Shown here: positions 32,448-42,400 of the stretch, one piece after another
How the letters are laid out: every line of letters starts with the position of its first letter
How positions within the stretch are numbered: the stretch's first letter is position 1
DNA from: CAVWCW01 sp963753615
GTDB taxonomy: Bacteria > Pseudomonadota > Gammaproteobacteria > Chromatiales > Chromatiaceae
Reading direction: 5' to 3'
Length of the DNA: 48,244 nt
Assembly: GCA_963753615.1 (NCBI GenBank)
Contig: CAVWCW010000018.1
Span: 1-48,244, forward strand
Position numbers and translations under genes: made by a program
The notes under the pieces: model-generated
Databases searched by the model: none
Seen by the model: the letters and a program-made list of their open reading frames with translations, nothing else
What the model was told of the DNA's origin: nothing

Positions 32448-33815
32448 ATGCAAGCGCCGCCGAAAATTCTCTTGGGATCTTTGTTGGACACATACTCAGA
32501 TCCCTTCATGGTGATCGACGAGGACTACCAGGTGGTCGCCATGAATCAAGCCTGCGAACAGGCGTTCGGTGTCAGCGCGGCACAAATCGTCGGGCGACCT
32601 TGCTATGAGGTGAGTCACGGCAATTCACGGCCCTGCTTCGAATTGGGAGACGACTGCCCTCACCACCAGATTTTCGAGACCCAGCAGGCTCATTCGTGCC
32701 TCCACTTGCACTCGGGTGCTAACGGGCGCGATCACCGGGTACGGGTGAAGGCCTTCCCGCTGGCGGGAAGCAATGGGAAACTGTACCTGGGGGAAGTTCT
32801 TCAGGACCTGTCCGCAGAAAAGGCGACGCGCGATAAAGGTATCTCCATGGTGGGCACTTCGCCTACCTTTCTTGCGATGATGGAGCGCTTGATATCGGCG
32901 GCCCAGTCGGACTGCCCGGTATTGCTCGAAGGTGAAACCGGAACCGGCAAGGAACTGGCCGCCAGTTTTCTCCACCAGCACTCGCGGCGTTCGGATGGCC
33001 CCTTCCTGACCCTTGACTGCACCGTTTTGACCGAAGGCCTGTTCGAAAGCGAGGTATTTGGCCACGAACGGGGCGCGTTCACCGGCAGCCAGGGCAAAAA
33101 AACAGGACTGTTCGAGCTAGCGGGAGGCGGCACGCTGTTTCTGGATGAAGTGGGCGAGTTGCCCGCGATGATACAGTCCAAATTATTGCGGGTGCTGGAC
33201 ACCGGCGAGTTCCGCCGGGTTGGGGGTGTCCAGGCGCTGCATGCTGACGTCCGGGTGGTATGCGCGACCAATCGCGACCTGGCGGGTGAGGTGAAAGCAG
33301 GGCGTTTTCGGAAAGACCTGTATTACCGGATAGCCGGAGTGTCGGTGCGATTACCCAGCATGCGAGAGCGCGCGGAGGATATTCCGCTCTTGGCGCAGGC
33401 CTTGCTGGAGCGGATGAATGCATCGCGGCAGCGTCATCAGCGTCTTACGCCTGCAGCCCTCGATTGGCTGGGAAAGCAGGAGTTTCCCGGAAATGTCCGG
33501 GAATTGCGTAATGTCGTCCGGGCCGCCGACGCAGTCAGTAATCGTGGGGTGATCGACGTGCCCCAGTTGCGTAAGGTGGCGACCACCAACGGCCTATCTA
33601 GAGGAGAAGGGCGCTGCGAAGCAGGCCCGGATGCGACCATCGAGCGGCCGATCGAACCCGCGGCCCCCAGTGCAACGCTAGCCGAGTTCGAAAGGCGCCA
33701 CATCACCGAACTGCTGGGGCGTCATGGCAGCAACAGGCGTGAGATTGCAGAGGTGCTGGGTATCAGCGTCCGGACGCTTTACCGCAAGCTGAAGAAGTAC
33801 CAACTAAACGGGTAG
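32448..33815 (+). CDS. Sigma-54-dependent transcriptional activator with Cys-rich PAS domain, 455 aa
   Basis: N-terminal PAS domain (~10-115) carries a Cys/His cluster (RPCYEVSH, PCFELGDDCPHHQIF, SCLHLH) that could bind a metal, haem or Fe-S group or sense redox. The AAA+ domain (~130-365) has GETGTGKE (Walker A), the sigma-54 contact GAFTGS, GGTLFLDEVGELP (Walker B) and ATNRDL. The C-terminus is a Fis-type HTH (GSNRREIAEVLGISVRTLYR). There is no receiver domain, so the signal is read directly by the PAS domain. It is divergent from the exported pentaheme cytochrome, its likely target, with a palindromic site between. The gene is intact. Confidence 0.92.
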   Translation: MQAPPKILLGSLLDTYSDPFMVIDEDYQVVAMNQACEQAFGVSAAQIVGRPCYEVSHGNSRPCFELGDDCPHHQIFETQQAHSCLHLHSGANGRDHRVRVKAFPLAGSNGKLYLGEVLQDLSAEKATRDKGISMVGTSPTFLAMMERLISAAQSDCPVLLEGETGTGKELAASFLHQHSRRSDGPFLTLDCTVLTEGLFESEVFGHERGAFTGSQGKKTGLFELAGGGTLFLDEVGELPAMIQSKLLRVLDTGEFRRVGGVQALHADVRVVCATNRDLAGEVKAGRFRKDLYYRIAGVSVRLPSMRERAEDIPLLAQALLERMNASRQRHQRLTPAALDWLGKQEFPGNVRELRNVVRAADAVSNRGVIDVPQLRKVATTNGLSRGEGRCEAGPDATIERPIEPAAPSATLAEFERRHITELLGRHGSNRREIAEVLGISVRTLYRKLKKYQLNG

Positions 33816-33881
33816 CGTCCGTTCTTGGTCACCGCGCAGATCCGACATGCGTCCAAAAGACCGAAAACGAACGAGCGTTTC

Positions 33882-34142
33882 TAGCCCGGATATTTCACCA
33901 GGGCGCCTAGCGGCTGATAGTAACCCAATGGAAAATTGGCATTTTTAGCTAAGTTAGGCGGTTCTCTTGCGTAAACACCCTGTATCCCGCCGCCTGGCTA
34001 TCGCGCCCCTGGCTGGTTCCTGCACGCCTGGGCTTGCTCTTCACTCAACAGGTAGCTACGGCTACCTGTTTCGGTCCAGATCGGCGCCCAGCCGCACAGG
34101 CTCTGCGCCAGGAACGCGATCCCTGGCGAAGTATCCGGGCTA
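33882..34142 (+). repeat. MITE-like element, copy 2 (~261 bp)
   Basis: It begins TAGCCCGGATATTTCACCAG and ends CTGGCGAAGTATCCGGGCTA, terminal inverted repeats matching at about 18 of 20 positions. A perfect 10-bp hairpin (AACAGGTAGC, loop TACG, GCTACCTGTT) sits inside. It is a direct-orientation relative of 28223-28484. It lies between the sigma-54 activator and the PAP2 gene, non-coding. Confidence 0.78.
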
Positions 34143-34266
34143 GCTCCGACCGGCCGACGCTTTCCGCGTTCGGGAAAAACTAATCCGATTTAACGTTAAG
34201 AGCAGGGATACTGGGGTCCGGGTTTGCAATTCGGGTTCTTGGGAGCGCCGTATCGTCTCGCCTTGA

Positions 34267-34992
34267 TCAGAAGTCTTTGCCAACGGGTGGCAAGCGCCCG
34301 CGCTCCTGCATCCAATGGGCCGTCAGCCAGCAGCCGGCCGCCCATGCGGACCCCGCCGCCCATCCCGCCAGCACGTCGCTTGGCCAGTGTACCCCTAGAT
34401 AGACGCGGCTCACGCCGACCAGCAGGGTGACGAGGATTGAGCAGCCGATCAGGTAGATGCGTGTCCGGCGCATACGGTGGAACGAGGCAACCAGGGCGCC
34501 GCCGGTAAGAAATACCACCGCCGAGAGCATCGAGTGGCCGCTGGGGAAACTCGACGTGTAGACATTAGAACCGTGGGGCACCAGATCGGGACGCGGCCGG
34601 TCAAATCCGGTCTTGAGTGCCAGGCTCAGCAGCAGTCCTCCCAATATCGCTATCAATACGAACACGGCAAGCCGACGCAGGCCCTGGAGCCAGAGATAGC
34701 CGACCTGGGCGAGGGTGAACAGGCTCAGCACGCCCACTCCGCCGAGCGCAGTGAAGTCCCGAAACATCTCTTCCACCCAGGCGGGCCCCATTGGTTCGCT
34801 GGAATCCCCGGGCGCACGCAGTGCCAACAAGATCCACTGGTCGAGACGCTTGGTGTCACCTTCCATCACTTCGCCGGCGATGCCGATGAAGGCAAAGAAC
34901 CCGAGGCCGAGGACGATCAGCGCCAGGGACGTGAAATGATGCGCGGCGAATCGCCCAGGTGAGGCAACGTCGACTCTTGAATTGGGATCCAT
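34267..34992 (-). CDS. PAP2-family membrane phosphatase, 241 aa
   Basis: Integral membrane phosphatidic-acid-phosphatase-type enzyme. The three-part active site is complete: KTGFDRPRPD, SSFPSGHS and SRVYLGVHWPSDVLAGW. About six hydrophobic helices are visible (TSLALIVLGLGFFAFIGIAG, LAVFVLIAILGGLLLSLAL, IYLIGCSILVTLLVGV). Family members dephosphorylate undecaprenyl diphosphate, phosphatidate or phosphatidylglycerophosphate; the substrate here cannot be told. Start ATG 34992 gives MDPNSRVDV; its ribosome binding site is weak. Monocistronic. The 35.0-35.47 kb stretch upstream holds no other gene. Confidence 0.9.
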   Translation of the reverse strand: MDPNSRVDVASPGRFAAHHFTSLALIVLGLGFFAFIGIAGEVMEGDTKRLDQWILLALRAPGDSSEPMGPAWVEEMFRDFTALGGVGVLSLFTLAQVGYLWLQGLRRLAVFVLIAILGGLLLSLALKTGFDRPRPDLVPHGSNVYTSSFPSGHSMLSAVVFLTGGALVASFHRMRRTRIYLIGCSILVTLLVGVSRVYLGVHWPSDVLAGWAAGSAWAAGCWLTAHWMQERGRLPPVGKDF

Positions 34993-35474
34993 CTGTACTC
35001 GCCGTTTCGTGGGGGACCCGAGGTTCGGTCGAACCCGCCAGCCAAAGCGGATACTAACCCGAACCCCCCACCGAAAAAAGCCGCATTGGTAACGCCCAGC
35101 AGCAGGAGGCGCGCCCTCGCGCCGATGTGACGCGGGCATCGGCAGCAAAGTCGAATCGAGCCGGAACGGTGCTCCCGGGTTCCCGTGCCGGTCGCGGACG
35201 GTTTGCACCCGCCCCGGTCGCGTCCGTGGCAGTCCAGGTGAATCCAAGCCGCCAGCATCCGGCCGCTCGCCTTATTGTTGGGGATGGGTTGGCCGAGCGA
35301 GACAACGAAAGGTTCGGAAAAAACGTATAAGAACTCCTAAAAAAACGACTTTTCCGGGTCGATGTTGGTCCCGAATTAAGTAGTCGAAGAGAAGTGGCAA
35401 CGCCAGGGCACGGGCTCTGGTCGCGACCGACTTGAAGACCAGCGCCACTGGGTGGCGCGGCGGGAGTGGAGATA
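34993..35474. other. Intergenic stretch upstream of the PAP2 gene
   Basis: About 480 bases. Open frames on the minus strand here lack ribosome binding sites and read as chance frames of GC-rich DNA. An AT-rich patch at 35315-35355 probably holds a promoter. No repeat or hairpin of note was found. Confidence 0.35.
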
Positions 35475-35558
35475 ATGCTGATCAGACTCTTGGGGCGATT
35501 CCTTCTGCTTGCCAGCCTCGGGCTGGTGTCCTGTCAGGCGGTGCTTCATGCAGTATGA
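35475..35558 (+). CDS. Tiny lipoprotein-like peptide, 27 aa
   Basis: ATG 35475 has GGGAGTGGAG just upstream. The 27 codons encode a basic start, a hydrophobic core (LLGRFLLLASLGLVSC) and Cys after LVS, a good lipobox (L-V-S-C), then only eight residues. It overlaps the start of the next gene by 11 bases in another frame. It may be a real micro-lipoprotein, like entericidin-type peptides, or a translation-coupling leader for the XpaC gene. Confidence 0.4.
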   Translation: MLIRLLGRFLLLASLGLVSCQAVLHAV

Positions 35559-36450
35559 TCGCTTGCATCTGTTCTCGCGAAACGATCTGCAATTGGGACA
35601 CGCCTTGCTGAGGGCGAGCGGCGAGCGCCTCGCGGCCTGGCGGCGTCGCCGCCTCGGCCTGCGCGGTGTCCTGGTGCATGTTCTGAGTCTCCCGCTGTTA
35701 CTGGCTGCCCCCGGCGCCTTGGCGAGCGGAAATTTCGTTGCCGCATTGGCCAGCGCCTCGGCTTTTGGTCTCTGCTTTCTGGGAGCGCGTCTCAACCGGC
35801 GTGCGCTGATGGAAAGGCTGATAGCGCCCGAGCGCAGATACACCCGTGCTTCGCCGTTTCCACGGCATTACCTCGCGGCCCTGTTGGTTTCTGCCGGCAC
35901 GGGGCTGGTAGCCCATTCTGCGGTCGGGCACCAGGGGCTGGTGAGTCTCGGCTTCGCCGTGCTGGCGGCGGTCGGCTTTCATTTGGCCTACCGGTTGCCG
36001 GCCCCCAGTGAGCTGGTCAGCGCCGCCCGCGTCGCGGTCGCGAACCAGCCCCTGCGCCGGGCCCTGGAACAGGCGGAGGGGCAACTGCTTTCGATCGAGA
36101 AGGCGGCGCTGCAGATTGGCAATCGCGAACTCGAACAGCGTCTGCACGAGATCGCCGTCCAAGGTAAGGAAATCATTCGGATGCTCGAACAGCGCCCTGC
36201 CGACCTGTTTCGGATCCGCCGGTTTTTGGTCGTGCATTTGGAGGGAGCGGAGCGCGTGGCGGTGCGCTATGCCCGAAGCCACCGTATTGCCCGGGGCGGC
36301 GCGCTGGAGCAAAACTTTCGCAAAGTTCTGGCCCAGATCGAGTCTGCTTTTCGGCGCCAGCGTGAGCAGTTGCTGAACCAAGACCTATCGGAGCTGGATG
36401 TTCAGATCGAGGTGTTGCGCAGGCAACTGCAAAGCGAGGGCATCGCTTGA
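35548..36450 (+). CDS. XpaC-like (5-bromo-4-chloroindolyl phosphate hydrolysis) family membrane protein, 300 aa
   Basis: ATG 35548 (MQYDRLHLFSRND) is inside the end of the micro-lipoprotein. Two hydrophobic pairs follow (VLVHVLSLPLLLAAPGALAS, ALASASAFGLCFLGARL; YLAALLVSAGTGLVAHSAVG, FAVLAAVGFHLAYRL). After them comes a long helical cytoplasmic region with the XpaC hallmark: LLSIEKAALQIGNRELEQRL then RPADLFRIRRFLVVHLEGAE, VAVRYARSH. Proteins of this family are usually paired with TelA-type toxic-anion-resistance proteins, but no telA is visible here. Activity is unproven. The DUF533 gene follows 105 bases downstream. Confidence 0.72.
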   Translation: MQYDRLHLFSRNDLQLGHALLRASGERLAAWRRRRLGLRGVLVHVLSLPLLLAAPGALASGNFVAALASASAFGLCFLGARLNRRALMERLIAPERRYTRASPFPRHYLAALLVSAGTGLVAHSAVGHQGLVSLGFAVLAAVGFHLAYRLPAPSELVSAARVAVANQPLRRALEQAEGQLLSIEKAALQIGNRELEQRLHEIAVQGKEIIRMLEQRPADLFRIRRFLVVHLEGAERVAVRYARSHRIARGGALEQNFRKVLAQIESAFRRQREQLLNQDLSELDVQIEVLRRQLQSEGIA

Positions 36451-36555
36451 GAGCGCTGCGCTGCCGGTAGGCGCCGGACGGGGAACCTTCGGGCCGAATG
36501 CTGGGGCAGCGGAGCTACATGTTATCAATCCAGGCAATCACGGGAGAAGAGTACG

Positions 36556-37207
36556 ATGTTTGACGCCAAGGGTTTGTTGAATCAGCTCGTGGGCAGCGGG
36601 GTTGCCGGTGGCTTGGCCGGTGGCTTGGCCGGCAGCGCGTTAGCCAATGTCCTGGGCGGCAAGAAGGCGAGGAAAGTTGCCGGCTCGGCGCTCAAGGTCG
36701 GCGGCCTGGCCTTGGTAGGCGGATTGGCCTATCAAGGCCTGGCAGAACCACCAAAAGGGGCTTGGGCAGGCAGGGGAGGGCGAGTTTGGCGCGAGCCCGT
36801 CCGCGGGCACTGCCTTCATCCCTGCCGACGACGACAAGACGGAGACGAATGCCCTCAGCTTGCTGCTTGCCCGTGCTATGATTGCGGCCGCCAAGGCGGA
36901 CGGACAGATCGACCTGGGGGAAAGCCAGCGCATCCTGAACCAGATCAACGGTCTCGATCTGGCGGCGCAGGACAAGGCGTTTCTGTTCGAGGAGTACGCG
37001 CGGCCGTTGGATCTGCAGGCCGTGGCCGACGCGGTCGACTCCCCGGAACATGCCGCCGAGGTCTATGCCGCCTCGCTGCTGATGGTCGACCCGCCGTCGC
37101 CGCCCGAGCGGATCTATCTGGACGCCTTGGCACAGAGGCTGGGCTTGGAGCCTGGCTTGGTCGGCGAGCTCCACGCCACAGTGGAGGCCAGTCGCTCCGC
37201 CGCCTGA
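36556..37207 (+). CDS. DUF533 / TerB-like membrane-associated protein (one frameshift)
   Basis: ATG 36556 after GGGAGAAGAGTACG. The N-terminus is glycine-rich and hydrophobic (LLNQLVGSGVAGGLAGGLAG, GSALKVGGLALVGGLAYQ), then AWQNHQKG and an acidic linker. A TerB-like helical domain follows (LLLARAMIAAAKADGQIDLG, LNQINGLDLAAQDKAFLFEE, AEVYAASLLMVDPPSPPERI, YLDALAQRLGLEPGLV). The Asp-rich first helix matches the TerB metal-binding position. A one-base insertion near 36735 splits it (YQ to AWQNHQ). Length ~216 aa fits DUF533. Together with the XpaC-like neighbour it hints at a toxic-anion or membrane-stress module. Confidence 0.8.
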
Positions 37208-37300
37208 TTGTCGCTGCCGGGCCGCATTGCATTCGTCGATGGGGGCTTCCGACACGCGGGAATGACGTAAAGCTGTCTCTATGGGTGCCAGAAAACCTCG

Positions 37301-38273
37301 ATGACCTTGCCTCTGCTCTCCGTGTTGTGCGGGCTGGCTCTGCTGGTCTGGAGCGCCGACCGGTTTATCGACGGCTCTGCCGCCGTGGCCCGTTACCTCG
37401 ACATGCCGCCGTTGCTTATCGGCATGATCGTGGTCGGCTTCGGCACCTCGGCACCGGAAATGGCGGTGTCCGCCCTGGCCGCATCCCAGGGCAACCCGGG
37501 GATCGGGCTGGGTAATGCCTATGGCTCCAATATCGCAAACATTGCCCTCGTCCTGGGGCTTACCGCTCTGATTCGACCGATTTCCGTGCAGTCGCAGATC
37601 CTCCGCAAGGAGCTGCCGATCCTGACCGGCGTGACGGCCCTGGCCGCTTATCAGGTCTGGGACGGCCAGTTGAGCGGTTGGGATGCGGCGGTGCTGCTGA
37701 CGGTGTTTCGCCGGCCTGATGGCCTGGACCCTGTGGGAAGGGCTGCGGCACCCGGGCGACGCGTTGACCGTAGAGGTGGAGCAGGAGCTTCTGGCCCATG
37801 AGATGCCGTTGGCGCGGGCCCTGTCGTGGCTGGTCTTCGGTCTCGCGCTGCTGATTGCCAGTTCCCGAGTGCTGGTCTGGGGCGCGGTCGAGATCGCTCA
37901 AGGTTTGGGAGTGGACGATCTCGTCATCGGCCTGACCGTCGTCGCCGTGGGCACCTCGCTTCCGGAATTGGCGTCGGCGTTGATCGCGACCCGCAAGGGT
38001 GAACACGATATCGCCCTAGGTAATGTCCTGGGTTCAAACCTCTTCAATACCCTTGCCGTGGTCGGCATCGCGGCCGCGATACAGCCGACGGCCGTGTCCC
38101 CCGAGGTCTTCTCCCGCGATATGCTGGTTATGGGTGTCCTGACCCTGTCGCTTTTCGCCATCGGCTACGGATTTCGCGGTCCAGGCCGGGTGAACCGGGT
38201 CGAGGGCGCTGCGCTGCTGACCGTATATCTAATTTATACCGCAACATTGGTCAGCTCCGTGCTCGGCCCCTAG
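37301..38273 (+). CDS. Calcium/sodium antiporter, CaCA family (YrbG type), one frameshift
   Basis: Ten or so hydrophobic segments and the two alpha repeats typical of Na+/Ca2+ exchangers: GFGTSAPEMAVSALAASQGN with LGNAYGSNIANIALVLG, and AVGTSLPELASALIATRKGE with LGNVLGSNLFNTLAVVG. The Glu in each TS-PE motif binds Ca2+. The frame changes at about 37707 (LLTVF to AGLMAWTLWEG, one extra base). Repaired length ~323 aa matches the E. coli YrbG protein (~325). It exports Ca2+ in exchange for Na+ or K+. Start ATG 37301 follows closely on the DUF533 gene. Confidence 0.88.
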
Positions 38274-38323
38274 CTTCGCCGCGGCACAGCGCGGGGTATC
38301 CGACCTTTGGCGCGTCCGGCCCC

Positions 38324-38668
38324 TCAGCAGGTCAGGTGCAGGGCGGCGGCGATTTGGGCGCAGTGCGACTGGAGGCGGTTGAATTCGGCAACGGCGGCGC
38401 CGGTCTTGGCCACGCGCACCTCCACCCCCGAGTCCCGGAGGGCAGCCAGGGTCTGATCCGGTACCCGCATCCGCCCGAAGTAGCCGGTTCCGATCACCAG
38501 TAACTCGGGGGCTTCCGCGACAACGCTGGCCAAGTCCTGGCGGTCGAGGCAATGGCCTTCTCGGCGCCGCCAGTTTGATTGTACCCGGTTCGGTAAAATG
38601 ATCAGGTCGGCGTCATAATCCTGGCCGGCGATACCGATACGACCAAATCGGTAGTGATCGATCTGCAT
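38324..38668 (-). CDS. Mth938-domain (DUF498) protein, 114 aa
   Basis: Complete small protein beginning MQIDHYRFGRIGIAGQDYDA, with DLIILPNRVQSNWRRREGH, LLVIGTGYFGRMRVPDQ and VAEFNRLQSHCAQIAAALHL. This is the family called Mth938-like or DUF498 (NDUFAF3/AAMDC relatives). Roles are unknown in bacteria; the mitochondrial relative helps complex I assembly. It is convergent with the antiporter gene, about 50 bases apart. It is frequent near sec/ubiquitous housekeeping genes in proteobacteria, here it stands alone. Confidence 0.85.
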   Translation of the reverse strand: MQIDHYRFGRIGIAGQDYDADLIILPNRVQSNWRRREGHCLDRQDLASVVAEAPELLVIGTGYFGRMRVPDQTLAALRDSGVEVRVAKTGAAVAEFNRLQSHCAQIAAALHLTC

Positions 38669-38793
38669 GCGGTTCCCCCAGTTCGCCGTCGTCGTTCCCC
38701 TCACGCGCCGGGGCTGCCGAGCCCGGCCCGAGCTATCGGCAATCGTTTAGCCCCTCTTCAGGGATATTCGGAAGAAAACCCATCCCAAGACTA

Positions 38794-39075
38794 TTATAGC
38801 GGGCCATTCCGCCCTGCTCGGGAAAGGGCATCGATACCCTTTCCCGCTCCGGCGAGCTTGGGTTCCATCCAGTGGATGTTTTCGCGGTTCGCGCTGCTGG
38901 GCCAGAGCGGCTTGCTCTGATTCGCCATATCGACCGTCGCCGGCACTCCCGAGCCCTCGACCGCGTTGCGTGCCATCGGCTGCAGGGTGGGAGCGTCGTA
39001 TTGCACCCCCTTGAATCAAAGAATGCCCCGGGGGATTCGATCCTTGGATTCGCCAGTTGTCGCTTTTTGGGCCAT
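38794..39075 (-). CDS. Possible 93-codon frame with an in-frame TGA
   Basis: ATG 39075 follows GGGAGCAATAT and opens MAQKATTGESKDRIPRGIL. TGA comes at codon 20 (39016-39018). The same frame then continues for 73 natural-looking codons (FKGVQYDAPTLQPMARN, GSGVPATVDMANQSKPLWPS, GKGIDALSRAG) to a stop at 38794. A GTG at 39006 could restart translation. Options: two short peptides, a mutated stop, or a selenocysteine codon. A GGGTG/CACCC stem lies after the TGA, but it is weak. No family recognised. Confidence 0.35.
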
Positions 39076-39457
39076 ATATTGCTCCCTGCCGACCAGTCTT
39101 GGCACGGCGCGCGGCCGCCCCGATAGTTACCCCGGGCCCTGGCTGCTTGAACCTTTTTGGTGCATAAGGCATGCTTCGGCCGCCCGACTGCACTGCGAGA
39201 ACGACCGGACTCCTCATCGGCGCGCATGGCCCGATTCCTGCTTCGGTTTGCCTCCCGGCGGTCTGCGGTTTCGGGAAGACAAGGCAGGAGTCGCGGGATC
39301 GGCACGGCTTTCGCCAACGGTTGCCGAAAGTCCTCATTGCCAATTGGTTTGGGCAATGGAAATCGGCGGGGCGCATTGCCTCGCGTGGAAGGCCCAGTTG
39401 CAATGGCGTTTCCCTAGGGGCCAACCCCAGGAGACCAGCATCTAGAGGAATGAATTT
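39076..39457. other. Intergenic stretch upstream of the PEPCK gene
   Basis: About 380 bases with no supported gene; open frames on both strands lack ribosome binding sites and family resemblance. AGAGGA at 39443-39448 is the ribosome binding site of the next gene. No operator or leader structure was recognised. Confidence 0.35.
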
Positions 39458-42400
39458 ATGGATTTTGTGCGTGCGCTCGGGCTCGACGCCCGGATCGACA
39501 ACCCGGCGGAAGAACGTCGCAAACTGCATCTGTACATCAATCTGAAACTGGCCTCCTCCGGGCAGCCCACCTGTGTCGATGCCGACGCGGGAGACTTCCT
39601 GACCACCGCTCAGGACTTGTTGAAGTCCTACCGGGAAAAGAACCGCCTGCTGTCCGGTTATCTCTGCCCGGCGGATCGTCGCATCCAGGACTTCATCAAT
39701 CGCTACCTCGCGGATCTGGACCTGGATCAGGCGCCGTCCCTGCCGAGCCAGAGCTTCATCCTCGATCGCCACGGCGTGGCGCGGGAACTGTCGCTGCCGA
39801 TGGATGCCGATAAGTTCGAGTCGGACATCGTTTCCAGCTACCGGGTTCGCCAGGGGGTGCTGCACAACCCCGCCAGCGATCGGCGCACCACCAAGGGCTC
39901 GTTCCACATCACCGAGGGTGGGCTGCCGATCCCCGGCGACAAGAAGGCGGTGCCCAAGCGCTGCTTTGCCTACCTGCTTGGCAAGGCCATGCGCCCGCCC
40001 CAGGACCTGATGACACTCCCGTTCGCGTCCAACCAGGCGGACCCGGCGCGCATGTTCGTCTCTCTGCTGCTGCGCCCGGTGGTGTGTCCGGGGATCCCCG
40101 GCCGCGAGGCCGAGAAGACCATGGAGATCCGCTTCTTCGCCCCCGGCAACCTGGTCAGCAATCTGGACTTCGTCGAGAGCATTTTCGGCAACGGCGGCAA
40201 CCCCCTGCTGGCCGAGTCCGATGCCGCCCTGGACGTGGATCACTGGAGCGGCCACTCCGGTTGCGTGATCCTGGCCCCGCACCTGACCCGGCTCACCAAG
40301 CAGCAGGTCGGCCTGCCGCACTGGGACCACGCCAGCGAGCGTCAGCGCGACGAGGGCATGTGCTGGAAGAGCGAGAGCGAACGCTACAACGACGGCGAGG
40401 CCTTCAAGCTCACCGCCCGCGACGAGTCGCGGCGTGATCGTCACTCTACTGGCCGACAACTACTACGGTTACTGCAAGAAAGAGGTAAAGACCCAGATCG
40501 GCTTTGCCGCCAACCTGTATGGCCTGGCCGAAGAGGAGCATGCCGGCGGCGCGCTGGCGTTTCCCCGGCGCAACCATGGCGAGGAGTTCGGCGTGGACAG
40601 CCGCACCCGCGACCCGGAATACAGCTTCGCCGAAATGGCCCAGCGCTATGCGGAGTTGATGGAGGTGCGCCCGGAGGGCTACGCGGTGGATCGCAAGCAT
40701 CCGGAGGTGGTCTATGTGCCGCAGAAGCTGCGGATGGACCTCAATGCCCAAACCGTGACCTGGGAGCAGGACGGCCAAAGCCGCACCATCCGCCTGCAGC
40801 CGGGCCGCATCTATGTGCAGCCCAACGGCTACAAGATCGAGATGCAAAAGCATCCCGGCGCGCCGTCCTGGCGGCTGATCGGCACCGACCCGGAGGGCAC
40901 CTTCTGCCACAAGCCCTGCACCGTATCCGGCGGCGGCAAGTCGGAGATCTCCAAGTCCCTGGACGATGCCGTGATTTACGGTCCGCTGTTTGTCGACGCG
41001 TTCGAGAAGGACCTGGACCGGGTTCAGGAGATCTTCGACCGCGATTACAGCACCCGCTTCAAGCCCGGCTTCGAGCGCGAGGATCGGGACCCGAGCCGCC
41101 AGCCGTTGAGTGCCGAACGCAGCCTGGGTTCGGTGATCAAGTTGCTCACCCCCTCGGCAAGCTTCACCGATGAATACAATGCCTGGCTGGAGTCCCTGCC
41201 GCCGCGCATCCTGGCCCTGGCCTTCCTGATCAAGCGCTTCTATCGCCCGGAGTGGGGCAGGGGTTGGCGGCTGCACCTGTCGGTGGACGAGGTCGATGGC
41301 GCCCCGGGCCACGAGCTCAAACTGCACGGGCGGCGCATCATCGGCTCTTATCTGCGGGTCGGCTTCGACCTCCAGGGCAAGTGGCGCACATTCAAGCTGC
41401 GCCAGGACTTTATTGCGGCTGAAAAGGTCCAGATGGAGGACGACATCACCGCGTCGGTAGTGGTGCCGGGCGCTGCGGTCTCCGGCTGCCGGCCGGGTCC
41501 CGCCAGTGGCGACAGCGTCAAGCTGGTGCACAACTGCGAGTACCGCCTGTTCCAGCGCCCGGACGACGCGGTGCACCCGGGCTACGATAAGCAGACCGAG
41601 CAGGACATGTCCGCCCCCGGCAACTTCATCGCCAACTTCGAACCGCTCAAGGGCGGCGCGCTGGCGCAGGTGGTGGAGGACGTGCTCTCCCTGTCGAGCT
41701 TCACCGACCCCATGCGCAATCTGCTGCAGTCGGCCTACGACGATGGCAAGGGCTATGTGGTGTCGTCCGCCCACCCGCGCTTGGTGGAAGGCAAGCCGTC
41801 CAAGAACCCCCGTTATCTGCAGACCCGGCTCGATCTGATGAACCCGGTGCGCAAGCACGTGGCCGAGATGGGGGCCCGGCTGCATCGCAAGCTGCCGCCG
41901 CGGTCCCTGGTCTGCAGCCCAGTGGATGCGGTGCTCACCGGCCGCCGCAACAATCCGCCGGAATCCGGCATCCGGCCCCTGGCGGTGTACAACCCGATCC
42001 ACTACCAGGAGTTGCCTGAGCTGTTCATGGATTTTATCTGCTCGCTGACCGGCAAGTCCCCGTCCACCACCGGCGCCGGCAGCGAGGGGGCGCTCACCAA
42101 GGGCCCGTTCAATGCCCTGCGCGCCACACCCGATCTGAACAACGCCCTGGTCTCCTTCATCCTCACCGGCTACCCGGGCTTTTCCAGCTCCGCCGGATAC
42201 ATCGGCCGCGACACCCGGGTCGACCACGATATCAGTCTGCTGGTGCCCGAGATCTGGGCCCGCCTGGAGCCGCGGGAGCGGCTACCCGAGTTCATGCTGG
42301 AGCGTGGCTACCTGGAGCCCCTGCAGGACTTCGAGCACGGCGGTCGCCAGGTGCTGGCCAGCCGTCTCGGCTATCGCATTACCGAGCGCTTCGTGCATGA

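Noticed and set aside
38733..39356. 207-codon minus-strand frame upstream of the PEPCK gene
   Set aside because: It overlaps the smaller frame with its own ribosome binding site and has no recognisable domain.
40446..42227. 593-codon minus-strand frame
   Set aside because: Antisense shadow of the PEPCK gene, whose plus-strand sequence has clear family motifs.
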